Assembly: GCA_033675545.1 (NCBI GenBank)
Contig: JAWDGP010005804.1
Coordinates: 73,501-137,500, forward strand
From: Elysia crispata
Lineage: Eukaryota; Mollusca; Gastropoda; Plakobranchidae
Direction of reading: 5' to 3'
DNA: 64,000 nt
Of this stretch, positions 26,001 through 38,692 are shown one piece after another (within the stretch, counting starts at the first letter, position 1; the number at the start of each line of letters is the position of its first letter). Made by a program: the position numbers and the translations under genes. The notes below the pieces were generated by a model. It was given only the letters and a program-made list of their open reading frames with translations, did no database searches and was not told the origin of the DNA.

Positions 26001-29000
26001 AGGCCAAGACCAACAAGTAAGAAAATGGCAAATTCTAAGGATCTTAAAAGATTTTAAATGATCTTCTGATTTCAAGGTTTTTTCCAGGTTGTCAGGTATG
26101 CATTGGACCTATTTTACAAGGATATGGCAGAGAAACCAACTAGTCAAAAAAAACTAGAAAAAGTTTTTCTCCAAACCACATCTTAGTATGCGCACACCTT
26201 CCAGTGATTGTAGAAAATTTTTAAATATCGAAATCCTCAATGATCAGCTTGGCTTTGATTATAACACATGATATAAAAGCTACATTTTGACACTTGTAAA
26301 TAAAAGTAGTTTTCAGACTTGTCTCACAAATATCATTCCCTTTCAATCATTTCAGTCATAAGGATCTCTTATGTATGTAAATATATATTATGCCATCTAG
26401 ATCTACAAAAAAAAAGTATAAGTGCACAAAATATGTTATTAAAATAACTCAAAGAAAGCACACTTAGATTTTAAATATATAAATATTATGAACACAATTA
26501 TGTAAGCAAGATCTACCACCTATAAATATCAACAGTTTACAATCTTGATGTAAATCCCTCTAGTTCAAAACAAGTTGTTTAATCTATTTCTACATAGAAT
26601 TCACAACTGCTGAAAATACTTTGTTAAAAAAGTTTGATTTATACACTAAATCTAGATAGAGACCCAGTCTTGGGCAATTTCAACCTCCCAAATCTAGATT
26701 AAGATCAGTAGTCTCAACATCCCTATACAATGTCACAGCAGTTAATGACCCAGAATGTCATCTAAGTCTTATAGTTTCATCCTCCAGCTTCTCTTCTGGA
26801 CCATGAAAACTACAACTAGATCATAATTCTTGATACAAAATGAAAATTAAAATTGCATCACAATATCTATCACACAAAAGAAATTTCAATCCTCTCATCT
26901 AAAGCTTCATATTCAATTGAAATTGAAAAAAAATAAGACAAGTTTATAAAGGATCCCACTAATGTTTCTGGTAAGAGATATAATCAGGGAGGTTTGTGAT
27001 TGCGTTACCTTTGAAATGAAAGCAAAATAATTGGACTCTGGAAACAGTTTTATAACAAGTAACAATGATATCCATGGTAGTAAATATTGCAGAAGAATGA
27101 TCAGTATGTTCAATGTTACTATAGTGATGAGCTAAAAAATATGAGGCTCTTTCCCAGACGTTTCTTCACCAAGTGTTCATGTAAAAATTGTAAGCAAATA
27201 TGTTGGAAAGGAAAACCATTCATTGTTAAATGTTTACTAAATCTGTATTACCGCTAAGTGTTCTTTTTCTTTGTCAAAGAGCCACTGATGTTTGTTTTTA
27301 TGCTTTATCTCTGACTCTTTCAGAATTTCAGCAAAGGAGGCACTATCCTCACTTGTATTCTGTGCTAGGAAGGAATCCAATTTCATCCGTGGTGCTTTAT
27401 TAGATTCTGTAAAAGGGAGGAAAGGAATTTAAATTCATACTCATGATTTTTGCAAACACATCTAATCTAATCTATTTGCTTATAATAATTGGAAAGCTAT
27501 GTTTTCATACTTCAACTTCCTGATGATTGGATTTTTTTGTGTTGAGCAAAAAAAAAAAATAACATGGAGCAAAACAAAGTATTTCTGCTACATTAAAAAA
27601 TGGTCTATTTAACTTACAATCTTAATGTGTGAATTGCAATAAATACTACATATGTATTGAGATAAAAATGGTAAAAATCACAAAAAGAACAAATCCTTAT
27701 TGAATTACATTTAGTTTGAGTGACACCTAAATTTGATACTGAAACTACAAGAAGAAAAGGAGCTAGAGCTGAGTAAATTTCTCTACCCTCTCTTTCAAGA
27801 TTTTCGATTAGGTCCTCCACAGTTTCTGTTTTTTTATTGTCCTGAGTTTCTGGTCCTGTATTTGTCATGGGCGTCGTTTTCCTTCTCCCCTCAGGTGTCT
27901 CAAATGTCAATGGTGTGTTTGTGTTACCTGTTGAAGAAGCATCATTCATGAAATATGAAGAAGTAAAGAAGAACAAAAAAAATAAAAGATAGTCTTGGTT
28001 TGTAAAGGGAACTGAAAAAGAAACTGTTCTTGTCAGTAACCATTGATCAGTTATCACAGTCAACCATTTACTTGACAAAAAAAAATTGTCATTTTACTCC
28101 ATAGACCTGATGTGTATCATTCAGACTTTCAATTTTAGATGGGTTCTATGAAATTTTATTGATTCCACACCGTATTTATTTTTCATCCATCAAACAGAAA
28201 AATTGACATGGTCAGTATTTTTGGCAGAGGAGAAACTGAAAAATATACTTGAGCAAGAACATACTATGGATTTGAATGTCTAGTCCTTCCTCCTCTTCAG
28301 ATGATCAATACTATAGCACTAACTGTTTGTGAAGCTCAACTTATTATATCTCTAGAATTAGAAAATGGAACAGACTTGTCAGATTGTCTTTACCTGCATC
28401 TGGTGTGGCTGTGTCTGGTCTTTTAAACCTCATCTGAATTTCTCTCAATTTGACCAGATCATTCGTCTCCAAGGCCTCATAATATTCAGCTTTTGCTTCA
28501 AGCTTAGGAATATCAGGAAAAAAATCTCGTTCGATAATTTTTGTGATTCCCTGAGGAAGTTATAAATTGAGACCATTTAATTGTGAGCACATTTAGAACA
28601 GCTCAAAAGTTAAAAACTACAGATTATTCTTTGTAACAGCATGTTTAAGAAGTAAACTTATTTAAAAAGTGAAGACAGGCTTGAAAACAAAAGAGAAATT
28701 CACCGCTTGAAAATATTAATTTCAAATTAATACATATATATATATATTGCATTCAAAGTTGGAAAGTTGGTGTTGAAAAAATATATTGAAATGAAGATAA
28801 GGTATTAAAATAGACAAATATTTTAATACATTTGTATGACCCTCTGATCACTTTGATCTTTTCATCCTTCACAGAACACTCACTTCTGAAAAGTCATCTT
28901 CACTCAGAACTTTTTTTGGCTTGCGAGCAACTCGGGAGGGAACTTTAAATTCATATGGAATAACTGCAACGCTTTTGGCCGTAGCCTTTGAAGATTCAAT

Positions 29001-29352
29001 GCTCTGAAACAATAAAATAAAACCATGATGTAGACTCAAAAAGTAAAGCCTAAGTAATGTCCTGGTTTATGGTTAATTATGATTCATACTAAGTTTAAAC
29101 TTTGAATTTGACACATCCTAATCCATTAAACACTCATATCGCCCTTCTCTCTGTCTTGGTCATTATTTCATTTTAGAAAAAGGTAAGAAATTTGGAAAAG
29201 ACTCAATGAAAACACATCATTAGAGGCTAAAAATTCTAAAGATTTATTTATCAGCCTATAACTTTCTTTCATTTAACGATATGTCTTAAATACAAAAACT
29301 CAGGACTTGCTTCCCGTTTACCGTTTTTCTGTATGTTATATAGACTCACCAT
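20001..29352 (-). CDS. ESS2: Splicing factor ESS2 homolog (DGCR14), ten coding exons
   Basis: Exons (minus strand): 29350-29352, 28884-29003, 28394-28550, 27787-27927, 27252-27406, 25718-25838, 25116-25274, 24006-24214, 23219-23334 and 20001-20370. All are GT/AG, and phases close to 516 aa (human about 476). Conserved blocks run in family order: SEDDFSEGITKIIERDFFPD (~35-54), FLAQNTSEDSASFAEI (~153-168), WKYLNKNHVMYVPQG (~219-233), VHENTRFHYTPF (~250-261), and VGTPSPAPG...ESPMMTWGE (~309-329). They are followed by RAKKQEAIKQVT (~378-389), ALQASYTPSPSSSPRLTPRG in the last exon, and SLTDHLLNLPKRGRKTAADFF at the end. ESS2 is a nuclear protein of the late spliceosome (known). Coding exon 1 is only the ATG, abutting its donor. 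A pogo-like transposon (22446-23064) sits in the last intron. Confidence 0.96.
22446..23064. mobile_element. pogo/Tigger-like non-autonomous DNA transposon, copy B
   Basis: A 619-bp element between TA dinucleotides (22444-22445 and 23065-23066), in the same orientation as copy A at 13387. The left terminus is CCATACACCTCGAATCTAAT. The right terminus, inward on the other strand, is CAGTACACCTCGGACTCAAC. Internal landmarks match copy A: CTTTGGTTGGTTACTTCC, a purine-rich centre, and GTTTTTTTTCCTTCTTTGA near the left end. It lies in the last intron of ESS2, about 150 bp from an exon, and contains a G17 tract at ~22798. Confidence 0.83.
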
Positions 29353-29845
29353 TATGGAATATTTCTGATCTCATCTACAATTTTCCAAAATACAAAAAAA
29401 AAAAAGCAAGATCTTGATTAGACTTTATTCAAGCCCAGATACATCCAAATTTAAAGACGGGTAGTCAGTAGATCGAGTCTTATAGTGGGCTTTTTAGACG
29501 CCTTTTACGGCTAAACCTGTTATCTAGAGTTGGAAAAGGGATTCTGATTACCAGACCTAGGTCTAAAAAGTCTAGATCTATTTTACAGTAAAACAGGATA
29601 AGATTTCTGATCACTTTTTTTTAGCCAAAGAACGATTTACTTATGTCTCAAACCGGAAGTAAACAAATACAAATTTACCTCTCTTTTCTTAGAGAGTGCA
29701 GAATGACAATAAAGGTTAATTTAGGATTGTTGCTCTATAACATAATATCTGTTTTTCATAGGTCTATTTAATGAGTTTTCATAAATCAACACTCGTCTAC
29801 ACTAGCATGGCTTCACCTCCGAGAGTCCAATGAAATTGCGCTAAG
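29353..29845. other. 5' flank and probable promoter region of ESS2
   Basis: No gene seen. Contains a possible 5' UTR exon (an upstream ATG in another frame lies at about 29374) and an ETS-type site. It ends at a triplet microsatellite. Confidence 0.5.
29653..29660. promoter_or_regulatory. ETS/GABP-type site CCGGAAGT upstream of ESS2
   Basis: CCGGAAGT about 300 bp before the ESS2 start codon. This motif is common near transcription starts of animal housekeeping genes; its use here is inferred. Confidence 0.35.
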
Positions 29846-29905
<60 letters not shown>

Positions 29906-29933
29906 GGCTACTACATCTACTACGACTGCAACG

Positions 29934-30011
<78 letters not shown>

Positions 30012-30157
30012 GCTGCTACTGCTGCTGCTGCTGCTGCTGCTACTACTACACTACGACTACTGCTGCTGCTGCTGCTTCTGCTGCTACTACTACACTACGA
30101 CTACTGCTGCTGCTGCTGCTTCTGCTGCTACTACCACTAATACTACTACCACTTCTG
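29846..30157. repeat. Trinucleotide repeat (CTA)n with (CTG)n blocks
   Basis: Long CTA runs broken by ACG/ACC and by CTG/CTT blocks. A ~47-bp segment with TACACTACGACTACTG is present twice (around 30040 and 30090). Confidence 0.95.
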
Positions 30158-30763
<606 letters not shown>

Positions 30764-30929
30764 GAGTAGTAAACAGGAATATGAGAAGGATGACATCTCT
30801 TTACAATGTATACATCTCCTGAAACGTCTTATTTTTTTTTTTAGTAAAACTCTGTGATAACTTGAAGGTGAAATATTCAAAGATCATAAACATTTTATTT
30901 CTTCATAAGATACCTTACATCTCATTTCT

Positions 30930-31278
30930 CTTCCCCTTTTTCATCCCTAATTTCCCCCACCACTTCTACCTCTACTGCCCCTCTAAACATCTCAACTTAC
31001 AAAGCAGCCCAGCTTAACCTACTTCCATCCTCACATACACAATCGCAGAGACACGCTCACCTCAACAATGCCTTATCAACGTCACGCTGTATGCCAGCAG
31101 CACCATAGGCCAGAACCCTGTAACTAAGGCTAGAATTGAAAATTAGAAACAAGTTGCACCCTGCCCGCTCTACAACCAATGACCTCTCCAATCTGTGTCC
31201 AGGTTAGGCTACTTTATGTATAACTTTTGTTGTTGTTTCTCATTTCTGTACTAAAGAATTCCCCCCCCCCCCCCCCCC
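30930..31278. repeat. Dispersed repeat, copy 1, ending near a poly-C tract
   Basis: Shares with 60235-60610 a C-rich head (CCCCCACC...CTTC..CCTCT..CCCCT.TAAA). It also shares a downstream block: CTACAACCAATGACCTCTCC...CTGTGTCCAG...GGCTACTTTATGTATAAC here, against CACAACCAATCACTTGCCC...TGTGTCCAGCTTGGGCTACTGTATGTATAAC there. The family is unknown. A C18 tract lies at 31261-31278. Confidence 0.6.
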
Positions 31279-31390
31279 ACCCCCCAAAAACAAAAAACAA
31301 AACTAGTTAAAAAGTTGTGTGCCTGCTTCTTTTAAGACCACGTGTCGGGGATATAATAGCCTCTACAACTGTAGAATGTGTTATTTTCAG

Positions 31391-33310
31391 TTGTTGTTGT
31401 TGTTGTCGATCATTCAGATGGTAGCTTGGGTCTCTCTCGCAAAGGTGGCCGTTCTGCGCAGATCATCCAGGCATCCAAAGAGCTTATTCTGCAAGGATGT
31501 GGGCTGGCTCCAGAAGCGTTTTCTCAGAACTTTGTACAGTGGACATGTTTGCAGAAGGTGTTCTGCTGTCATTGCTCCAGCTGCGCATGGGCACTGGTCT
31601 GTACTGCCAATTTTAAATTTTATGTACATGTGGTGGGTCATTCTGTTGTGACCTGTTCTTAGGCGGAAGATAAGTACCTGTTCTGATCTGTCTAATTCAT
31701 AGTAAGGGTCACATTTATTGTAGGTAGGGTGTTGGTCTGCCCACTTTCTTTGTTGATATTGTTTGATGATGTGTTTGGCTTCTTTATATGTCGTTGAGCT
31801 GCTCTGTTGGTCTTTTTTGGAGCCTTCTTTAGCCAGCTTGTCTGCCGTTTTATTTCCCACTATGCCACAATGAGCCGGTATCCATTGGAGAACTGTCTCA
31901 TGTGTTTCAGTGAGTGTGTAGAGTGTGCCAAAGAGGTAGTCCAGTTCCTTGTCTTTATTTGCATGGACTGCTTGTAGCACTGATTTGGCGTCACTTAGGA
32001 AATCTACTTTTGAAGCTGTGTGTGGGCTTTCCAGTACACGTTTAGCGCCTTGAAGGAGTGCCATTACCTCAGCGTTGTAATTGGAGGAGAAGTGTCCAGT
32101 TGGTGTTGAGATTTGTTCTTCTTCACCTTCAGGGTATTGTATGTAGACTCCTGCCCCTCCATTTCTTACAGCTTTGTCGGCAGATCCATCAGTGTATACA
32201 CGAGTCCAGGTATCTCTTGGGAAGTGCTCTTGTATATATTCCAGAGTGAGCGCTTTCATTACAGGTCCACTTTGGTCTTCTTTGTAAAGAATGCCTGGGA
32301 TTGTACAGCGGATTGTTGGCTTATGGTGCCCTCTCCATACTGGCTTTTCTACGGTGACTGGAATGGGTATTGGCTCTTGTCTCTCTAGTTCTGCGTCTTC
32401 CTTTTCAAGCAATATTGTTTGGTGTGTAAAACTACATCGCTTCAGTCGTTTTTTGTTCCTTTTGTTTATGCGTTCATGCATTGGGTGATTTGGGAGCCTT
32501 CTATACTTTGCAGCTTGACATAGAATTTTGGTGTCCCTTCTTGTTTCTATTGATTGCAGCCCAGTTGTGGTCTCTAGTTCTTGAATGGGTGTTGATTTAA
32601 TGGCTCCAGTGATGATACGAGCTGCTTGGTTTTGCACTTTACTGGTTTTACTAAAGTTGGACTTGGCAGCGCTTCCCCATGCTGTTACTCCATACTCGAG
32701 GGTTGGCCTAACTCTTCCCACATACAGTTTCTTTAATATTTTTTCATCTGCGCCCCAATTTGTGGATGATATTTTCTTCATAAGGGTGAGTCGAGATTTA
32801 GCTTTTGATTCAGTTCTTCCTGTCTGAGTCTTCCAGGTAAGTCTTTTGTCAAAAGTGATTCCGAGATAGGTTGGGTTATCCTCCACTGGTAATCGTTGTC
32901 CGTTGATTGTCAGGTTAGCTGTTAATTTTTTCGTGGAGAGGCTGAAAACTGTATGTGTAGTTTTAGTGGGGTTGATGGAGACAATCCATTTTTTTGTCCA
33001 TCTCTGAAGGGAATTGAGAGCTTCCTGCATTCTGTAGTTAGCTGTAGGGAGGCTTTCTTCTGTACACCACAGAGCAAGATCGTCGGCATAAATGGCTCCT
33101 TTTACATGTTTGGGCAGATTTTGGATGATGTCATTGACATATATTAGGCAGAGTGTTGGGCTGAGAACGCCACCTTGAGGTACTCCTTCTTTTAGGGTTT
33201 TCTCTTTGCTAAGTTTTCCGTTTACTTGCACTCTGGCCTTCCTATCGGTACATAATTCCTTGATAAATGTTTGAATTCCTTTTCAGAATCTTGATAGCAC
33301 GTTAGTTTTC
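31391..33310 (-). mobile_element. 5'-truncated LINE with reverse transcriptase and RNase H (I-like group)
   Basis: A 605-codon ORF (31414-33231) remains on the minus strand. RT is represented from the PQGGVLSPTL motif through YADDLALW, so the fingers and earlier motifs are missing. An RNase H domain follows with its acidic residues in order: YTDGSA, NYNAEVMALL, FLSDAKS, and IPAHCGIVGNKTADKLA. The C-terminus has a CxC...H....C zinc-like cluster (CPCAAGAMTAEHLLQTC). Just upstream of the ORF the homology continues (KGIQTFIKELCTDRKARV) past a stop to about 33310. After the ORF stop there are only about seven bases before a (CAA)5 tail. RNase H plus a short-repeat tail fits the I-like LINE superfamily, though the exact clade is uncertain. 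The long intact frame suggests recent insertion. Confidence 0.88.
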
Positions 33311-34621
33311 CAACGTGGAGTCGACCTCAGAGAGCCTCCGACGCCATAACCTTTTATGACTGGATAGACAGATGTGAGTTCTGTGTCCCAAACACATGAC
33401 GTGAAAGCAACTTAAACAGATGTTTCAAAGTTATGTCGGCAAAAGACAAACAGCCATCAAATCAATCCTGGCAATGTCATTTTCATTGTATCTTTTTGCC
33501 TTTTTTTGTGAAGACAAATTGAAGATCTGCTTTCTCAAATTCGTGGACAATGCAATACACATGTAGCCTATAGTTTACTTCTTAACTTTCAGTAAAGTTA
33601 AAAACTGCAAAATCATGTTATTATAGAAGAATATCAAAAGAGCAATCTAGTCTTTTTTTTTAAATTAAGAGATCCATATACGGTGTTAATCTACAATCTT
33701 AAATTGTTCTGCAGAGCAGGTGTATGGTCTCGATTTGATCATGTTAAGAATGGTGATGAGTGTAAAAGTTTAACTGAAATTTTCAGTGCATTTTTTTTTT
33801 CAGTTTTTAATTTTTTGTCATTTGTTAAGCTAAGACGCATATTGTTAAAATTGTCACTATTAGTTGAAAGAACTACAGTTAACAAAGTGTTTCATACTTT
33901 GCAATATGGTTCGCTGATTTTCAAAATTTGATTTCCCTTGGCACAACCGCTTATCTGCTCTGATTTTGGAACTTTGGTTGGAGCCTGTCCTTGTAACCTG
34001 ATACCCATGCTTCACTGCCTCTATGCTCAGTGAAGCGAGATAATTGCTCCTGGCTGGCCCAATAGTCCTGTAGTTGTACAGTATTTAGGTGATTTTCATT
34101 GTTAATCCTAAATTTTCACCTGGATTTTCTCCATGTGTAAACATTCCACATCCTCCGTGTTTGGTGTTAAACTGTTCATGGACATCTGATCTTTACAAAG
34201 TTGTTAATTTCATCAATTAAAAAGGTAAGCTTGCTTAGTCTTTAAATAGATTTTAGAGATGTATGATAAAAAGGCACATTTTGTTACATTAATTAATTAA
34301 CTCTTAATTAAACCGCTATGTAACTTTTCCAGAATCCCAAAATGGTTTTTGTTGGAACATATGCATATACATACTAATATTGTAATACTGTTAAAAAAAT
34401 CTTCTTCGGTTTTTGCTTAGTGTTTTTTACAAGGAAGGTTTAATCATATGCACTTTAAACCAATCTTTTTACTTTCTGTATATTCACACTCTTAATATAA
34501 CTATATTTCCCTTATTAGTGTAGTGGTATCGTATAGTAAGAAATTTTGAATAATAAATACTTTTATTATTGTGTGCTCCCTGCCCAATATGTATTTTGAA
34601 ACTTGAAATGAATCAATAATT
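33311..34621. other. Intergenic between LINE and RAG1-N-like fossil
   Basis: AT-rich, with an 82-codon ORF (33683-33931) lacking similarity. Termini of the downstream element may lie here but were not identified. Confidence 0.5.
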
Positions 34622-37405
34622 ATGTTCTTTTATTTTTTACTTGCCTTTAAGCGTGGAATGGATCAAACAGATCATATAAAATCTAATCATGAAGCCCACA
34701 TTAAAGAGCTTTGCCGTGTTTGTGGGTTGAGAATACGTACTCTAAAAGACAAGAGACTTAATGCAACGACTCAGCAGTGTGCATATCACATGAAAACGAT
34801 CTTAAATCTTTTTCACACTGACTTATCTAAAGACGAAGCTATACAGCCTGCTTTGGTATGCAACCCATACTATTCGAAGACTCGGCATTTTGAACGAAAT
34901 GCTGTAACTGAGACATCACTCCAGTCTGCATTGTTATGCGCAGCAAAAAACAGTCATATTTGGTGCGAGTTCGATGCCTGCATACCTTCCTCTCAGTGTC
35001 CTGTGTGTGCCCATTACCTTTCCTTTGGGAAAGGAGAAAGAAAGAGAAAGGCAGCAAATACACCACAAACCATATAAAAAAAAAAATTGATAAAGTGCCA
35101 TTAGCAGAACATTCACAAACAGAGGATTCGTTTCTGCCGAAACACTATCTCCTGACAATTCAGCGCTGTCAAATGTGGACTGTGAATCTTCAGCAGAACC
35201 AGTTTTAAAAAAAAAATGTCGAAAACGCATTGAAAAAAATCCTGGACCATCAACATCAGGCCTCATTGATACAACCACATCCCCTCTAGAGACTATCCAC
35301 TCTAGCATGGCAGTAAGAGTAGATTGTTCAACATCGCCAATTAAAGACTTAGAGCAATCCATAGACAGTTTTCACGTAAAACAAGACATGAACACTCCAC
35401 TTACAGAAGAGGAAGAGAAGGCTGCAAGCTTTGTAATAAAAAAAAAAATATTAGCCCATTCAGAAAACAAGGATATTTTAGAAGTGAAAACTAAAGGCCA
35501 ACCATTTTACTTTCAAAGGATAAACAAGCCTAGGAAAAGCTCAGGTAAGGCACTAAAACGAAAAAGTTCTATAAAAATTCTGAAATTAAATTCTATTTTA
35601 TCTGGAAAAACAAAGGAAGCATCTCTTACACAAGAAGAGAGTGATTTAAGAAGAATATCTACTGATAGGGCTAGAAATATTTTAAGAATATCTAAAAAAA
35701 ATGGAAGGAGAAACAGCAAATTCCTAAAGCAAATGCAATAGCTGTAAAAGCAAAATTGGGGATTTCCAGAGATAAATTTAGAGAGTTCATTAGAAAGCTC
35801 AAAGCACAAGTACAAATAGAAAAAGAACCATGCCAAAGAGATTATCCCACAAGACATAGATGTAGAATGTTATGAATTTTTATGTAAAAATGAGTACAAA
35901 CAAAGTTAACAGCTCAGAGCTCCGACAGTCTTCATTAATGATTTAAAGACTACCTTTAAACATCTACCTGTTTTAAATACTTGATCAGTATAAATTTCAA
36001 AACCTATTGACATGGCATGAAAACAGTAGACCTAATGAAGAAATTTGGGGTAAAAATAGGCGGAGATCATGGCCAGGGATCCCTTAAAGCCACATTACAA
36101 GTTTTAAACATTGATAAACCAAATTCAAAATTTCACACTTCAGTTTTTGCAATGACAAAAGTTCCATTTTATGTTCACAGCCTCCAAGCATTACTTGAAA
36201 GATTTAAATTACAAATAGAAGACATGCAGAATAGCAATTGGAATGATAAAACAATTTAAATCTTTCTATGCTGAGACTATCATTTTCTTGCAGACATGCA
36301 CGGTATCTCTGGATCCTCTAGACTGAGGCCTTGCCTGTGGTGCCATCAAACAAAAAAAATTAGATTTTCCAAGAGATCATACTAATCTTCCTATTAAGAG
36401 AACAAAAGAAAGTATGGAAACTGATTTGGCAGGCTTCCTTATACAAGGGAACGCAAAACTATCTGAAGCGAAGCACTTTAACTATGTAATAAGATCTCCT
36501 ATACTCTCAATTAGTCTCAATCAAACAGCTGTACCTTATTTGCATATTTTGTTAGGATTAGTTAAAAACCACCATCAATTACTAGAGCAGCGGCGTGACA
36601 GTATTGGTAAATTAATTGCTGCAGAAAAAGCTCAAGAACAACAGCAACATAACATAGATAACGAAAATTTTAAATTGTATATTAAGGATTTAAGAAAAAT
36701 AAAGGATCTTGAGGAAAGAAAGATGCTTCAAGAAACAAAATTGGTTTTCTTAGATGGAACCCTCTGTGTTTTGCAATTTTATAAAAGAAAAAGATAGCTT
36801 GAGAAGAAGATTGAGAAACTTGAAGATAGGATAGATGGTTTAAAGATATCAGTAAAGCCTTACGTGTGTAGATGTGGATCAATTTGCAGTAATTTAGATA
36901 GTAAATTAAAAACCCACGAATTGCAGTACGGGCTTATCATGGTAGATCGTTTACAGGCAACCACAGCCAAAAATACATATAGGCTTCAGCCTGCAGTCAG
37001 TGAAGCTATTTGCTCAAGTGTAGTAGACAAAACAAAAGAAAAACAAGAAAAAAAAGTAATAGATGCTGAAAATGTGCACATAACATTTAATCGAGCTAAC
37101 TTTCTGCTCTTCAAAATACACAAAGCCATATCACATAGCAAACCCGTTGACAAATAAACAACAGAAGATTTTCAAAGTTTGAAAGATGAGTACATGGCAT
37201 TTTATAGAAAAAAAAACACATCAGTCACAAAATCTTTCCCAAATTACATTTTTTAGAGCACCATTGTATAGAGTGGATAGACAGATGGGATTTTGGAAAG
37301 CGCCTGCATGGAAAACAAGGAGTAGAGCTTGTGCATTCTTCGATAAAGAAACTGAAGAATCAAGTCCAGGCTTTAAGACCAGCTAAATACTGTGATGATG
37401 TCACA
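34622..37405 (+). mobile_element. Fossil of a DNA transposon encoding a RAG1 N-terminal-like zinc protein (N-RAG-TP-like)
   Basis: A run of plus-strand open segments (34622-35077, 35175-35870, 36017-36259, 36414-36797, 36864-37157 and to ~37405) reads as one protein-coding element in shifting frames. It looks intronless and broken by several stops and frameshifts. The first segment has CRVC, a second Cys-His region (LVCNPYY), and HIWCEFDACIPSSQCPVC before a basic KGERKRK. That order and spacing recall the N-terminal zinc region of RAG1 (CRIC, CHNC, WHPHTPSCDIC, basic). Later blocks are KIGGDHGQGSLK, a 'VPYLHILLGLV' helix, a CRCG motif, and a GKQGVELVHSSIKKL tail. These match from memory a family of invertebrate repeat-borne proteins (GGDxGxGS.K ... 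GxQGxExIHxxF). N-RAG-TP elements were described from Aplysia and other invertebrates. Terminal repeats were not found. Confidence 0.65.
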
Positions 37406-38692
37406 CATGACACAAGTTTCTCCTGCAGTGCATTGTCTGTTTCCCGGGGCATCCAAGCGGAAAGACACCAAGTGACAATCTGAATGTCTGTCTGAGTGTT
37501 CAGTACGTTCGTGTATGTGTGAGGAGTTAAAAATCATTCATCTAGGATGGAAAGTTATTTTGAGACCTGTAAACATTTTTAGCTTAAGTTAAATGTAAGT
37601 GCTTGGTGGAAAGTTTCTAAGCTAGTCAAGATTGCATTAACATTTTTCCCTTGAATAACATGGGTGGAGAGATGAGAACAATCATCTGTTTTCTGAATGT
37701 TATTGATTTTCCTTTCTAAAGGTTTCTTGCTGTTTGTCCCTATAATTTAGTGTTCTTAAGTTTCCCCAGTTTAAAAGACTTATGAGGGTAGAACCTGCTC
37801 AGCTATTGTATGTTTTCTTGTGTTAAATCAGTCACCTAAGTCTAGAGGCAAAGTTCATTTTGCCAAGCTTAGGTTGCTAAACATACCAGCTCTTTTCTCC
37901 TTTCCTGAGCATAAACCGAGATACCTTTTACCATATTTTGAAACTGCATTATTTGAGCTAAACATAGACTTCTGTAAAAACTTCCGATGGCTGTTTATTA
38001 ATTAAGAGCCAGTTTCACGGGGACTGACTAGTGCCCAAGTTTATTGTTGATTCCTATAATTATGAAAAGTTCTAAGAACTTAATAAAATCGTTATATAGA
38101 GCTTGAAATAACCTTTTCAATGATGTGTTTCATCAATGTAACGTTCATGTGAAAAGTTTAGCTACCAGTCAAATATAACTGAAATTGACAAAATATTAAA
38201 ATAGTATTTTGTAGCCCTGGCAGAAAATTCACGAGCAGACATGGTTGGTCGCACTTCAGTGCACAAGACCAAGCCAGGCCTGAGGGTATCAGTTACAGGT
38301 TTAGTTTGAAACTAAAAGTTCATGGATAGACGGCCGTGTAGGTGTGCAGGATCTTAATTCTCACCCGAGACATCACCCCACTCTGTGTCAGAACAGACAA
38401 GCTCAAGTAATTCGGGAAGAATAATATCTCTAGTTTCCGACCCATAACAAACTTGTGTAATTAGTTTTGAGTTTTAATTATAATCTTTTATTAGTCTCAT
38501 CGTTAGTAAAATTGCAAAATTTTCACCTACTAGTCAGCCACAAAAGGGCAAAGAATGCCCAAAATTTGAAAAATAATGTATATTTTTTTCGTTATTAAAA
38601 CATACACGCACACAAGAATGAACAAAAAAGAGCAGATTTTTTTAACTATTTTTTTTATTGAACTGAAATTGAAACAGAAGTAACAAGAAACA
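37406..38692. other. Non-coding spacer
   Basis: No gene, RNA or repeat recognised; could include the 3' part of the preceding element. Confidence 0.5.

Noticed and set aside
31319-33147. Plus-strand ORFs over the LINE
   Set aside because: They are antisense shadows of the minus-strand RT/RNase H frame.
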